A stretch of 64,000 nucleotides of DNA from JBDGYW01 sp964580055 (GCA_964580055.1 CAZOJI010000027.1:1-64000); one strand, 5' to 3'. Counted from the stretch's first letter, positions 33,108 to 41,685 are shown. A program made the numbers and translations. The notes: generated by a model not told the origin, from the sequence alone.

Positions 33108-33913
33108 AAGTGGCGGTCCTGGGTTCGGGAAGCCGCGGAAACTCCGTGGCCGTCTCTGCCCAAGGTAAGACTCTGTTGATAGACGCAGGATTCGGCCCAC
33201 GAGCGGTGAAACGCCGCGCGGGCATTGCCGGACTCCGCATCGATTCGTTGGTAGCGATCCTGCTAACGCATGAGCACACGGATCATACCAGCGAAGCTCT
33301 GAAATTGGCGAGATCCTTCGACTGCCCGATATACGGTTCTGCCGGCACGCTTGCGGCGCTCGAGCCGAAGCTGGACGGCACCAGAGTACAAGCGATCAGG
33401 ACACACCGGGCCTACGAGATTCCCCCGTTCGTGGTGACCGCCTGTCTCACGAGTCACGACGCGTCAGAGTCTTTTGCCTTTACCCTGGAATGCCCGGCAA
33501 GCGGAGGAGCCAAGCTCGGAGTCGCTTACGATCTGGGACGCGCATCTTCGGCGGTTCGATACCTGCTCAGGAATTGCAACTGTCTCATAGTTGAAGCCAA
33601 CCACGATGAGACGATGCTGCGCACTGGCCCCTACCCAGCGATGCTGCGCAACCGTATCTCAGGCGTCGGGGGACATCTGTCAAACCGTGAAGCAGGTACC
33701 CTCATCGCGGGACTCTGTCACGCGAGGTTGGAAACCGTGATACTCGCTCACCTGAGTGAAAGTAACAACCAGCCGCAGTTGGCCGAGGAAGCGGTCAGGA
33801 CGGCTATCGCGAATTCTGGCTTCCAGGGGCAGCTATTGGTGGCGCAGCAGAGCCTACCGCTCCCGCATATCGATGTAACCGGGCCCGGGATGGTCGGCGG
33901 GGACTCAGGGTAG
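33104..33913 (+). CDS. MBL-fold metallo-hydrolase (YycJ/WalJ-like)
   Basis: A 269-residue metallo-beta-lactamase-fold enzyme. GSGSRGNSVAV and LLIDAGFG lead to the metal motif LTHEHTDHTSE. SHDASESFAF and AYDLGRAS match the YycJ subfamily, and HLSNREAG and AHLSESNNQP complete the site. YycJ proteins are exonuclease-like and linked to cell-wall/DNA homeostasis; the substrate is unproven. ATG overlaps the GlmU-like stop by 4 bases. It converges with the HD-GYP gene with no gap. Confidence 0.9.
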   Translation: MKVAVLGSGSRGNSVAVSAQGKTLLIDAGFGPRAVKRRAGIAGLRIDSLVAILLTHEHTDHTSEALKLARSFDCPIYGSAGTLAALEPKLDGTRVQAIRTHRAYEIPPFVVTACLTSHDASESFAFTLECPASGGAKLGVAYDLGRASSAVRYLLRNCNCLIVEANHDETMLRTGPYPAMLRNRISGVGGHLSNREAGTLIAGLCHARLETVILAHLSESNNQPQLAEEAVRTAIANSGFQGQLLVAQQSLPLPHIDVTGPGMVGGDSG

Positions 33914-35083
33914 CTACTCGCTGTTGTCCATATCTCGATCCGTGAGGGTCATCATCTGCGACTCCCTCGAACGGACCATTTCAGCGAACTCGTGTGCCGT
34001 GCTCCCGTCGAACTCCGTTCCGGAACGCTCTTCGATGTACGAAAGGACCTTCTCCGAGGGCCAAGCATCGCGATAGGGGCGCTTCGTTCTCAACGCGTCA
34101 TAGACATCGCACACATGCACCAGTTTGGAGGCCCGGTGGCAATCCCTCTGATACGAAAACCCGGGATAGCCACCTCCGTTCAACATGATGTGGTGCTCAT
34201 ACGCCACTACCGCAGCCATGTCGAGATCAGGTTCTGAGGTTATGATGATGCGCGCTCCCTCGACCGGGTGAGCATTCATTACTGCGCGTTCCTGGGGATC
34301 CAGCTTGCCGGCCTTGTTCAGCACTTCGAGTGGAATCCTCACCTTTCCCAGATCGTGCAGCAAACCGGCGGTGCCGAATGCCCTGACATCCTTACCTCCG
34401 AGTCCGAGATGTTCTGCCAACGCCATCGTCAGCACGCTCACGTTGAGCGAGTGAGTGGTCGTATATTCGTCGAACTCACGGAGCTGTAACAGTGGGAGGA
34501 TTGCCTGTTGGTCTCCATGCATGGCCACGGACAGTCCGCGCACGACGGCCTCCGCCTCAATGAGCGGCAGATTCTTTCCGTCAGTAACCTCGCGGTGCAA
34601 CCAGCGGACGGCATCAGCCTCCTCACCCAATGTCAACGCCATACCGGCAGTCTCGACCTTTCCGCCGTAACCATCTTCTTCACCTCGAATGCCCAGCTCA
34701 CCCCACTTGATGCCCGACTGGCGCATGAAGCTCAATTCAGTCGTGTCGATACCGCCATACGATAGGCGACCGATAGTTTCCTCAATGAACCGCTCGAGCT
34801 CTCCACGCGTAACCTCCGGCGTGAACTCGAGGCGCTGCATCCCTATTCCGGCAAACCGTCCACTCCACTCCCAGTTTCGCAGTTCTCTGAGTGGCGTGTT
34901 TCTATAGATGACCTCGTCTTCCAGAAACGAATAAAATGGATGGTTGTCTTCGCTCAGAAGGTCGGACAGCTTCCCGTAGGTCGCGTCGAGTGCGCGTTCC
35001 CTGGAAACGTGGCCTTCCGGGTACAGGGACAACGCAGAGAGAGATTGAGCGAAGGCCGACAAAAAATCCACTGCGCTTGACAT
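33914..35083 (-). CDS. HD-GYP domain phosphodiesterase with novel N-terminal module
   Basis: A 389-residue protein. Residues 1-105 form a module (ALSLYPEGHVSRERAL ... LEFTPEVTRGELERFIEE) also seen in the upstream HEAT protein. Residues about 195-385 are an HD-GYP domain with the HD pair GLLHDLGKVRIP, EHHIMLNGGGYPG and CDVYDALRTKRPYRDA. Metal ligands are complete, so c-di-GMP (or cGAMP) hydrolysis is likely. No receiver domain is present; the N-terminal module is probably the input. It abuts the HEAT gene. Confidence 0.9.
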   Translation of the reverse strand: MSSAVDFLSAFAQSLSALSLYPEGHVSRERALDATYGKLSDLLSEDNHPFYSFLEDEVIYRNTPLRELRNWEWSGRFAGIGMQRLEFTPEVTRGELERFIEETIGRLSYGGIDTTELSFMRQSGIKWGELGIRGEEDGYGGKVETAGMALTLGEEADAVRWLHREVTDGKNLPLIEAEAVVRGLSVAMHGDQQAILPLLQLREFDEYTTTHSLNVSVLTMALAEHLGLGGKDVRAFGTAGLLHDLGKVRIPLEVLNKAGKLDPQERAVMNAHPVEGARIIITSEPDLDMAAVVAYEHHIMLNGGGYPGFSYQRDCHRASKLVHVCDVYDALRTKRPYRDAWPSEKVLSYIEERSGTEFDGSTAHEFAEMVRSRESQMMTLTDRDMDNSE

Positions 35084-37174
35084 CTAGTCTCCACTTCCTT
35101 TGCCACCAGTCGCCGCATTGACCAGTTCCGGGTCGCGGGCTTGCTTGGCCGCCGCAATGACCTGCATGGCACGATCGTCTTTCTGGTATTTCCGCAGCGC
35201 TGCTAGTGCGGCAAGTAGCACTTTGCTCTTCGGGGGCATCTTCAAGCCCAGAAGAGTCTTTCGAGGAGCTGCTATCTGAAGAAGCGCCTCGAGCGCCGAG
35301 GGATGACCACACGCTCCCAGGGCATTGACTGCGGCCACCCGAATCTCGTCAGGTATCTTTGACGTCGCCCTCTGAACCAGCAGCGGCACCGCCGCCTTTG
35401 GGCATGACTCAATCGCGGCTGCGAGGCCCATGCGAACGGTTCGAGGGTCCGCATCTGCCAGCGCGGCACACACTGCACGGTCGCGCCCCTGGTCCATGCG
35501 CAAGCTTATCCTCACGGACTCCCTGCGCACTCGGGCGTCGGAGTTTTGAAGGAACATGGAAGAATCGAATTCGGGTGGCGGTTCCGGCAATTCTCCCAGG
35601 ATCGCGAGAGCGTTGCGCTGCACGAACCAGCGCGGATCTTCGAGTCGTTTCATCGCGAGCGGCCCAACCGCCGGACCTAACTTCACGATTCTGTCCAGAA
35701 GCACTCGCCGCGTCTGCTGAGACTCAGATTCGCCAAGGACATCGAGCATCGGTTCTATGGCTCGCTCGCCCAATCTGGCAAGCATCGAGTCCAGTACCTC
35801 AGCGTCGATAGGCTCTGAACCAAGCACCTCATCCAACCTCTTTGGAGAACACAAGTAGTCCCAGATGGCGTTGCTCGTATCGGCCGAGTCAGCCTCGGAC
35901 AGAGTGTTCACGACCCACCTGATGCTGCCGCCCTGAACGAGTTCTTCAACTGCCCTCTGGACCGGTTCACCAAATGCATCGACCTCCAGTGCCATCTGGA
36001 ACATGCGCATGGGTTCCGGTCTGAACTTGGCGTCCGGCGATACGGAATACATCGGTCCGGAAGATGCCAGAGACTCCAGAGCTGCACCGTATGCCCCCGG
36101 GTTCGGGTCTTTGAGCGACCAACCGCGGATCAACTGTGAGATCTGTTCGCGAGCGGCTCCTTCCGCCGCTGTGCGTCGCTCGCCATGTCCCGTTTCGGCA
36201 TGGTGCGTGAGTTTTTGCAGCATTCGAAGCAGCGAATGCGAAATGCCTTGTTCGTGAGACTCACTCGCCGCCTGTACCAGCTCCAATACCGCATCCACCG
36301 TCATCCCTTCGGCGGCATTGAGCAGGAAGCGGCGGCGTTGTGCCCGGTCACCGCCCATTTCCAAGAGGCGCTCGACCGTTCCCGAACTGAGCGATGATAC
36401 GAGCTTGGACATACGTTTCTTGAGTGCCGTCGCCTCGCTGCCCTGACTCGTGCGCAGCTCGTCTGCGATCTTCAACAAGTAACCGACGATCACCTGATCG
36501 TACGCGGCCTCACTCTCGTGACCGTCGATTGCCCTGGCAACCGCTGCGGGATCGGTCTCGACGTCGTGTTGCTCGCGCACGTCTTCACCCGATTCTTCGG
36601 AGGCCATTGCCGCACGTGCCAAACCGATCCACAGCTGAGCCGCTCTGGTTCGGCCCTCCTGATTGCCCTCAGCGTCTTCCTGCTCCTCATCCACCAGTTC
36701 GAGGGCATCATATGAAAGCGAGTGCAGCGTGATGTTGGGCCAGGACGAGAGTGTCGACGGCGGCTGCAAACCGATCGGGCGTTCACTCCGGTCCGCTTCC
36801 ACCGCCAGGATGCTGAGCAGGTCTCCTACCTCGAAGGCATCGGCTCCGCGGCGAAAGGTGATTGCACCCAGTTGGTGGCGATGAAGCCGACCCGCCAGAT
36901 CCTGCAACACCGGGTTCTTCGGATCGGTTGCGACCCCTTCGATCACCAACTGATCGCGCGCGATACCCAAAGACAGAGAACCATGTTCTGCTAGAAGTGG
37001 ATCAAGACGTTGAGCCACCCTCTCGCAAGCTGGTCCGAGAGACGGGTGACCGTCCGGATACATAGCGTGCTTGTGCAAAGCGATCGACAGCTCGATCAAT
37101 ACATCCGCTAGATCGCTCGAAAGAGCAGCCCGGCCGGCCGGCCCACCATGCGTTGCGCTGGCCTCTTCAGTCAC
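35084..37174 (-). CDS. Large HEAT-repeat protein sharing the N-terminal module of its HD-GYP neighbour
   Basis: A 696-residue soluble protein. Residues about 20-130 contain a module like that of the HD-GYP protein (HAMYPDGHPSLGPACERVAQRL, then GAITFRRGADAFEVGDLLSIL). Residues about 210-430 are helical and acidic. Residues about 470-690 are HEAT repeats (RRVLLDRIVKLGPAVGPLAMKRLED, VRRESVRISLRM, AAVNALGACGHPSAL). It has no signal peptide or enzyme motif. It is probably a scaffold acting with the HD-GYP phosphodiesterase; this rests on the shared module and adjacency. Confidence 0.85.
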   Translation of the reverse strand: MTEEASATHGGPAGRAALSSDLADVLIELSIALHKHAMYPDGHPSLGPACERVAQRLDPLLAEHGSLSLGIARDQLVIEGVATDPKNPVLQDLAGRLHRHQLGAITFRRGADAFEVGDLLSILAVEADRSERPIGLQPPSTLSSWPNITLHSLSYDALELVDEEQEDAEGNQEGRTRAAQLWIGLARAAMASEESGEDVREQHDVETDPAAVARAIDGHESEAAYDQVIVGYLLKIADELRTSQGSEATALKKRMSKLVSSLSSGTVERLLEMGGDRAQRRRFLLNAAEGMTVDAVLELVQAASESHEQGISHSLLRMLQKLTHHAETGHGERRTAAEGAAREQISQLIRGWSLKDPNPGAYGAALESLASSGPMYSVSPDAKFRPEPMRMFQMALEVDAFGEPVQRAVEELVQGGSIRWVVNTLSEADSADTSNAIWDYLCSPKRLDEVLGSEPIDAEVLDSMLARLGERAIEPMLDVLGESESQQTRRVLLDRIVKLGPAVGPLAMKRLEDPRWFVQRNALAILGELPEPPPEFDSSMFLQNSDARVRRESVRISLRMDQGRDRAVCAALADADPRTVRMGLAAAIESCPKAAVPLLVQRATSKIPDEIRVAAVNALGACGHPSALEALLQIAAPRKTLLGLKMPPKSKVLLAALAALRKYQKDDRAMQVIAAAKQARDPELVNAATGGKGSGD

Positions 37175-37558
37175 CTAACTCCATTCCGCTGGGATTGCTT
37201 CGGGACGCATCGAGGAAAAGGTAACCCCGGTATCGCTCCGCCGAAACGACGCAGGCCCCACCCTCCTACTCAGGGTGACCGGATCCAAGAGGTCCCCTCC
37301 GGAAAGGGTCAGGCTGTCTCCGTTCAGTTCGTAATTGTAACCGACCCACTCTTCACCGAACTGGACCAGAATAGTGTCCGCTTCAACCCGCACACGCACG
37401 GTCTCCTCGCCGAAGCTCACTGTCGAGTCGTCGCGGACAACTATCGTCTGCGGCCCTTCCGGCGTATCGGCTTGCCAGACGCCCGTGAGATCCGGCGTTT
37501 CTTGCTGCGCCACGAGCGCGACGGGAAGCAGAGCATAGATAACGGCCAATATCTTCAT
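37175..37558 (-). CDS. Small exported protein of unknown function
   Basis: A 127-residue protein from ATG 37558. The signal peptide (MKILAVIYALLPVALVAQ) is followed by a beta-strand pattern with TPDLTGVWQADTPEG, resembling the opening of lipocalin-like stress proteins, and DSLTLSGGDLLDPVTLSRR. An upstream ATG at 37573 adds five residues. It sits directly before the HEAT and HD-GYP genes and may be co-transcribed. No function can be assigned. Confidence 0.65.
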   Translation of the reverse strand: MKILAVIYALLPVALVAQQETPDLTGVWQADTPEGPQTIVVRDDSTVSFGEETVRVRVEADTILVQFGEEWVGYNYELNGDSLTLSGGDLLDPVTLSRRVGPASFRRSDTGVTFSSMRPEAIPAEWS

Positions 37559-37714
37559 AGGTTCTCTCATCACAATAAGTTAAGGTTCGCCCGAACCAAG
37601 CGCCACGCCCTCGCCAACATGAGGGAATCTTGGTCCGAGTGCCGGTAAGGCAGCGCCACAGCGATCCGAACGTTTCGTCAACACAAACTCCCTATGCACT
37701 TGTTACAACCAGAA

Positions 37715-37740
37715 GCGCCTCGAGGTTTCCCCCGAGGCGC
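37715..37740 (-). terminator. Terminator of groES-groEL
   Basis: A perfect 8-bp stem GCGCCTCG/CGAGGCGC with a 10-base loop lies 35 bases after the groEL stop. On the minus strand it is followed by TTCTGGTTGT, only moderately T-rich. Nothing else is visible between 37574 and 37775. Confidence 0.65.
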
Positions 37741-37775
37741 CCGGTGTGCTCTGCTCCGTCTCGAAATGTACGGGT

Positions 37776-39416
37776 TTAATACATTCCACCCATGCCGCCA
37801 CCAGGGGGCATGGCAGGCGCTGGCGGCTCTTCTTCCTTCCTCTCTACCACAACACACTCTGTAGTGAGCAGTAGTCCAGCCACCGAGGCCGCATTTTGCA
37901 GGGCCGTTCGAGTCACCTTGGTTGGGTCAATGACACCCGACTTCACCAGGTCTTCGTACTCCTCGGTCTGCGCATTGTAACCGTAGTTCTTCTGCTTGGA
38001 CTTGCGCACGTTTTCGATCACGATCGAGCCTTCCACGCCGGCGTTCTCAGCGATGCAGCGCATGGGCTCTTCCAGCGCGCGTGCTACGATATCGGCACCA
38101 ATCTTCTCCTCAGTGTCATCGAACTCGAGCTTCTTGACAGAAGCCTGGGACCGAATCAGCGCCACTCCGCCACCCGGCACGATGCCTTCCTCAACTGCAG
38201 CGCGAGTAGCGTGCAATGCATCCTCGACGCGCGCCTTCTTCTCCTTCATCTCCGTCTCGGTCGCTGCGCCAACATTGATCACTGCAACTCCGCCCGCCAG
38301 CTTGGCCAGACGCTCTTGCAGTTTCTCGCGATCATAATCCGACGTGCTCTTCTCGATCGCAGCTCTGATTTCGGCAATCCTGCCCTGAATATCCTTATCA
38401 GAACCGGCACCATCGACGATAGTGCTATTGTCCTTGTCGATCACGATCCGTTTGGCGCTCCCGAGGTCGCTCAACACGGCGTTCTCCAGCTTGAAGCCGA
38501 CTTCCTCGCTGATGACGTTTCCGCCTGTCAGGATGGCGATATCCTGGAGCATCGCCTTGCGACGATCGCCGAAACCAGGTGCCTTGACGGCGCATACCTT
38601 GAGCGTGCCACGCAGCTTGTTGACCACGAGCGTAGCCAGTGCCTCACCTTCTACGTCCTCGGCGATTATCAACAGGGGCTTGCCCGTCTGAGCCACCTTC
38701 TCCAGAACCGGCAGAAGATCCTTCATGGCGGAAATCTTCTTGTCGTGGATGAGAATGTGAGCGTCCTCGAGGATCGCTTCCATCTTCTCAGGATCCGTCA
38801 CGAAATAGGGCGACAGATACCCGCGGTCGAACTGCATGCCGTCAACCGTCTCGAGCTCAGTCGCCAAACCCTTGGCTTCCTCCACCGTGATCACGCCGTC
38901 TTTTCCGACCTTCTCCATTGCGTCAGCGATGAGATCTCCGATCTCCGGGTCGCTGTTGGCAGAAATCGATGCGACCTGAGCGATCTCAGTCTTGCCGCGC
39001 GTCGGCACAGACAGCTTCTCCAGATCCTTGACCACGCAATCCACAGCAGTCTCGATGCCGCGCTTGAGCGCCATTGGATTGACGCCAGCCGTCACGCTCT
39101 TCAATCCGTCGCGGTAGATCGCCTGTGCCAGTACTGTAGCCGTCGTCGTACCGTCACCGGCCACATCCGACGTCTTTGTAGCAACTTCCTTCACCATCTG
39201 AGCACCCATGTTCTCGAGCGCGTCAGGCAGTTCCACTTCCTTTGCCACCGTCACACCGTCTTTGGTGACGGTAGGCGACCCAAACTTCTTGTCGATTACA
39301 ACGTTGCGGCCTTTGGGACCAAGGGTCACTCGGACCGCCTCGGCCAACTTGTCAACGCCCTTCTTGAGCGCGGTGCGGGCCTCAACGTCGAAATGCAGTT
39401 CTTTTGCATTCGCCAT
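37776..39416 (-). CDS. groEL: Chaperonin GroEL (60 kDa)
   Basis: A 546-residue ring chaperonin that folds proteins with GroES using ATP. It has normal length with conserved LGPKGRNVVIDKKFGSPTVTKDG, the ATP-site GDGTTTATVLAQAI, and a Gly/Met C-terminus (GGGMGGMY). The SD AAGGAG is 8 bases before ATG 39416. It follows groES by 34 bases and is HrcA-controlled through the CIRCE element upstream of groES. Confidence 0.98.
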   Translation of the reverse strand: MANAKELHFDVEARTALKKGVDKLAEAVRVTLGPKGRNVVIDKKFGSPTVTKDGVTVAKEVELPDALENMGAQMVKEVATKTSDVAGDGTTTATVLAQAIYRDGLKSVTAGVNPMALKRGIETAVDCVVKDLEKLSVPTRGKTEIAQVASISANSDPEIGDLIADAMEKVGKDGVITVEEAKGLATELETVDGMQFDRGYLSPYFVTDPEKMEAILEDAHILIHDKKISAMKDLLPVLEKVAQTGKPLLIIAEDVEGEALATLVVNKLRGTLKVCAVKAPGFGDRRKAMLQDIAILTGGNVISEEVGFKLENAVLSDLGSAKRIVIDKDNSTIVDGAGSDKDIQGRIAEIRAAIEKSTSDYDREKLQERLAKLAGGVAVINVGAATETEMKEKKARVEDALHATRAAVEEGIVPGGGVALIRSQASVKKLEFDDTEEKIGADIVARALEEPMRCIAENAGVEGSIVIENVRKSKQKNYGYNAQTEEYEDLVKSGVIDPTKVTRTALQNAASVAGLLLTTECVVVERKEEEPPAPAMPPGGGMGGMY

Positions 39417-39450
39417 ATCAGTATCTCCTTGATTTCGCTCTAGCTCTCGA

Positions 39451-39771
39451 TCAACCGACGACCGCGAGTACGTCCGATTCCTTGACGATCAAGAACTGCT
39501 CATCGTCAAGAGTGACCTCTGTGCCGCTGTACTTGCCATACAGGACCTTCTGACCCACCTCGAGTTCCATTGGAACTCGTTCACCTTTCTCCATGCGTCC
39601 AACGCCAACGGCCACGATCTCACCCTGCTGGGGTTTCTCTTTGGCTGTGTCTGGGATGTACAAACCGCCGCGCATCTCTTCGGTTTCCTCAAGCGGGCGA
39701 ACGACAACCCGGTCAGCCAGCGGTTGGATGTTGACCTTGGACTTGGATTTGCTCTTTCCGGCTGGTGCCAT
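39451..39771 (-). CDS. groES: Co-chaperonin GroES (10 kDa)
   Basis: Lid of the GroEL chamber. The 106-residue form begins at ATG 39771, with SD GGAGGA about 8 bases upstream; a start at 39789 would add six residues without an SD. The core has IQPLADRVVVRPLEETEEMRGGLYIPD (mobile loop), then EVGQKVLYGKYSGTEVTLD. An unusual basic Lys/Ser extension (APAGKSKSKSK) precedes the usual start of GroES. Confidence 0.97.
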   Translation of the reverse strand: MAPAGKSKSKSKVNIQPLADRVVVRPLEETEEMRGGLYIPDTAKEKPQQGEIVAVGVGRMEKGERVPMELEVGQKVLYGKYSGTEVTLDDEQFLIVKESDVLAVVG

Positions 39772-39821
39772 GAGCGTTTCCTCCATCACCGTAACATATT
39801 GGATTTATTGCACCTGGAAAT

Positions 39822-39848
39822 CGTTAGCACTCAGATAAGGCGAGTGCT
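39822..39848. promoter_or_regulatory. CIRCE operator (HrcA-binding site)
   Basis: A perfect inverted repeat TTAGCACTC, 9-base spacer, GAGTGCTAA, identical to the CIRCE consensus. It lies between the groES promoter and start codon. HrcA represses groESL here until heat shock; hrcA itself is not in the window. Confidence 0.97.
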
Positions 39849-39863
39849 AATCGTACGATGGGG

Positions 39864-39891
39864 GAAAACTAGCCAACCACTCCATATTGTC
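39864..39891 (-). promoter_or_regulatory. Promoter of groES-groEL
   Basis: Minus-strand -35 TTGACA (39891-39886), a 16-bp spacer and -10 TAGTTT (39869-39864). The predicted start, near 39857, is just upstream of CIRCE, so the operator would be in the leader, as is usual. Confidence 0.55.
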
Positions 39892-39972
39892 AAGTCGTGG
39901 TACATTAGAGATCGATTCGTGAGGGAATCCCACCGGAATGTGAGCCGCTTTCAGCACTGTCCTGTCCGTCCC

Positions 39973-41016
39973 TCAGTTGATCACTCTGCGCGCCGACACC
40001 CAGCGCTGTTGCCACCACCGCCCGTCACCCTCAGCCGACACGAGGCTGGACAGCTTCACCCCGGAGGAGGCACTGTGTATGAACATTCCGTCGCCCACAT
40101 ATAAGCCCACATGAGTAATCCTCCCACCACCCTCGGAAAAACCGAGGATGTCGCCCGGCCTCAAGTCCGGCACGGAGCGGCCAACTCGAAGTCCCATCCT
40201 GGCCTGATCCCGACTCGTTCTCGGTAGCAACAGGCCGTGCTCCCTATAGGCATACTGGATGAGACCGGAACAGTCGAAGCCCGATTCACCATCCCCTCCC
40301 CAGCGGTACGGAGTACCCATTACGTCGAGCGCCGTCGCGACCACGGCATCTCTCAGCTCCACCACCTCCCGTGGTGAGTCTCCGTAGTGGGCAGGCGCTG
40401 TGGTAGACGGCGTGTCATCCGCTGCCCAAGTTTCTTGGGGACGTACAGCGACGGTTCCATCAGTCCTCCCACCGGACCGCCCAAACCGCAGACTCACGCC
40501 TGCCTGCAAGGCTACTCCCCTCGCATCTTCAGGCTGCAGACGCCAAAAACCCCGAGAAGCGCCATCCTCGACACGATACCTGGCCTCGAGACTGAGCGAA
40601 AGGAATTTCAACGGCAGCACCGAATACCCCGCCCCCGCACTCCAATGAGCATCGAAATCGCCGCTGGAATGCCTCATTCCCAAACCCACGGCGGCTACCA
40701 GGTACGGTCCCGGGCGGTACCTCGACCAACCCAGCGAGAACTCACCTCCACTCGAGAGACTCTGTTCTGGGCCGCCATCTGGGCTCAGGTGAAATACGCC
40801 CAATCCGTAGTCGAAGGGGCCCAACAGCCTCTTCTGAAACGCAAAAGAATAGGTCGCCGAGTTTGAGTCGTTCCACCACGCCCCATAACTGAATTCGACT
40901 ATCGTCTCTTGAGCATCTCCAGGAGACGGAATGGCCACTGACATTGCGGCGGCGAGGGCCAGAATTCTGCTCGGCTTGGCAAGGATCACAGCACGTAAAT
41001 GCAAACGTAGCAACAA
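39973..41016 (-). CDS. Exported NlpC/P60 peptidoglycan hydrolase with N-terminal beta-barrel-like domain
   Basis: A 347-residue protein. The signal peptide ends near residue 35 (SVAIPSPGDAQ). Residues about 38-190 show alternating strands like a small outer-membrane barrel (FSYGAWWNDSNSATYSFAFQKRL, VALQAGVSLRFG). Residues about 225-347 are an NlpC/P60 cysteine peptidase with catalytic DCSGLIQYAY, HVGLYVGDG and a third polar residue in FIHSAS. It should cut gamma-D-Glu-DAP-type stem peptides. A barrel plus NlpC/P60 is an uncommon combination. Confidence 0.85.
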   Translation of the reverse strand: MLLRLHLRAVILAKPSRILALAAAMSVAIPSPGDAQETIVEFSYGAWWNDSNSATYSFAFQKRLLGPFDYGLGVFHLSPDGGPEQSLSSGGEFSLGWSRYRPGPYLVAAVGLGMRHSSGDFDAHWSAGAGYSVLPLKFLSLSLEARYRVEDGASRGFWRLQPEDARGVALQAGVSLRFGRSGGRTDGTVAVRPQETWAADDTPSTTAPAHYGDSPREVVELRDAVVATALDVMGTPYRWGGDGESGFDCSGLIQYAYREHGLLLPRTSRDQARMGLRVGRSVPDLRPGDILGFSEGGGRITHVGLYVGDGMFIHSASSGVKLSSLVSAEGDGRWWQQRWVSARRVIN

Positions 41017-41067
41017 AATAGCAGGCGGTCAACGCGCTCGTTGACAGTGCCCAACACGGAACAGAGC

Positions 41068-41096
41068 TTGACCTTGGGAGCGACGCACGCTAGCTA
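41068..41096 (+). promoter_or_regulatory. Sigma70-like promoter of queD (leaderless)
   Basis: -35 TTGACC (41068-41073), a 17-bp spacer and -10 TAGCTA (41091-41096). ATG 41103 begins 7 bases after the -10, exactly where transcription should start; no SD is present. Confidence 0.6.
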
Positions 41097-41102
41097 CCGC
41101 TC

Positions 41103-41513
41103 ATGGGCAGAGTGATGGTCACTAGGCGAGTGCACTTCAATGCGGCGCACCGGCTCTTCAATCCAGCTTGGTCGGAACAGCTTAACCTCGAAGTCTTCGG
41201 CCGCTGCAGCAACCCCAACTATCACGGGCACAATTACGAGCTCGATGTGACCGTCGAGGGTGAAATCGACCCTGAAACCGGCTACGTGGCCGACATGAGG
41301 GTGGTCAAAAGGATAGTCGAGGAACGCGTAGTGAGTTACCTGGACCACAAGAACCTCAATCTGGACCTGCCAGAATTTCAGGAACTCAATCCGACCGCGG
41401 AGAACTTGATATTGGCCATCTGGAAACTACTCGACGGACATCTTCCCGGCCGCCTCGCAAGACTGGTTCTATGGGAAACTCCTAGAAGCTGCGTCGAGTA
41501 CTCCGGAGATTGA
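41103..41513 (+). CDS. queD: 6-pyruvoyltetrahydropterin synthase/QueD family protein
   Basis: A 136-residue tunnel-fold enzyme. Zinc ligands are in HFNAAHRL and NYHGHNYELDV, the catalytic Cys is in FGRCSNPN, and substrate-binding residues are in PTAENLILAIW and WETPRSCVEY. The GRCSNPNxHGHNY form is close to eukaryotic-type PTPS as well as QueD, so it may act in queuosine (CPH4) or biopterin synthesis. No other que or biopterin gene is nearby. A second in-frame ATG is at codon 5. Confidence 0.88.
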   Translation: MGRVMVTRRVHFNAAHRLFNPAWSEQLNLEVFGRCSNPNYHGHNYELDVTVEGEIDPETGYVADMRVVKRIVEERVVSYLDHKNLNLDLPEFQELNPTAENLILAIWKLLDGHLPGRLARLVLWETPRSCVEYSGD

Positions 41514-41525
41514 CGGCCTTTCGAC

Positions 41526-41685
41526 CGCAGAAGCCTCATACGCAGAAGCCTCATANNNNNNNNNNNNNNNNNNNNNNNNNNNNNNNNNNNNNNNNNNNNN
41601 NNNNNNNNNNNNNNNNNNNNNNNNNNNNNNNNNNNNNNNNNNNNNNNNNNNNNNNCGCAGAAGCCTCATACGCAGAAGCCTCATA
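41526..41685. repeat. 15-bp tandem repeat array with assembly gap
   Basis: Two exact copies of CGCAGAAGCCTCATA (41526-41555) and two more (41656-41685) flank exactly 100 Ns (41556-41655). The gap length is a placeholder, so the true copy number is unknown. The unit keeps frame (minus strand Tyr-Glu-Ala-Ser-Ala), but no credible gene covers it. It lies between convergent queD and hup. Confidence 0.95.

Noticed and set aside
37896..39443. A 515-codon plus-strand open frame opposite groEL
   Set aside because: It is the antisense shadow of groEL, which has full homology, an SD and a CIRCE operator.
41526..41685. CRISPR array
   Set aside because: The 15-bp units are directly tandem with no spacers, and no cas gene is present.
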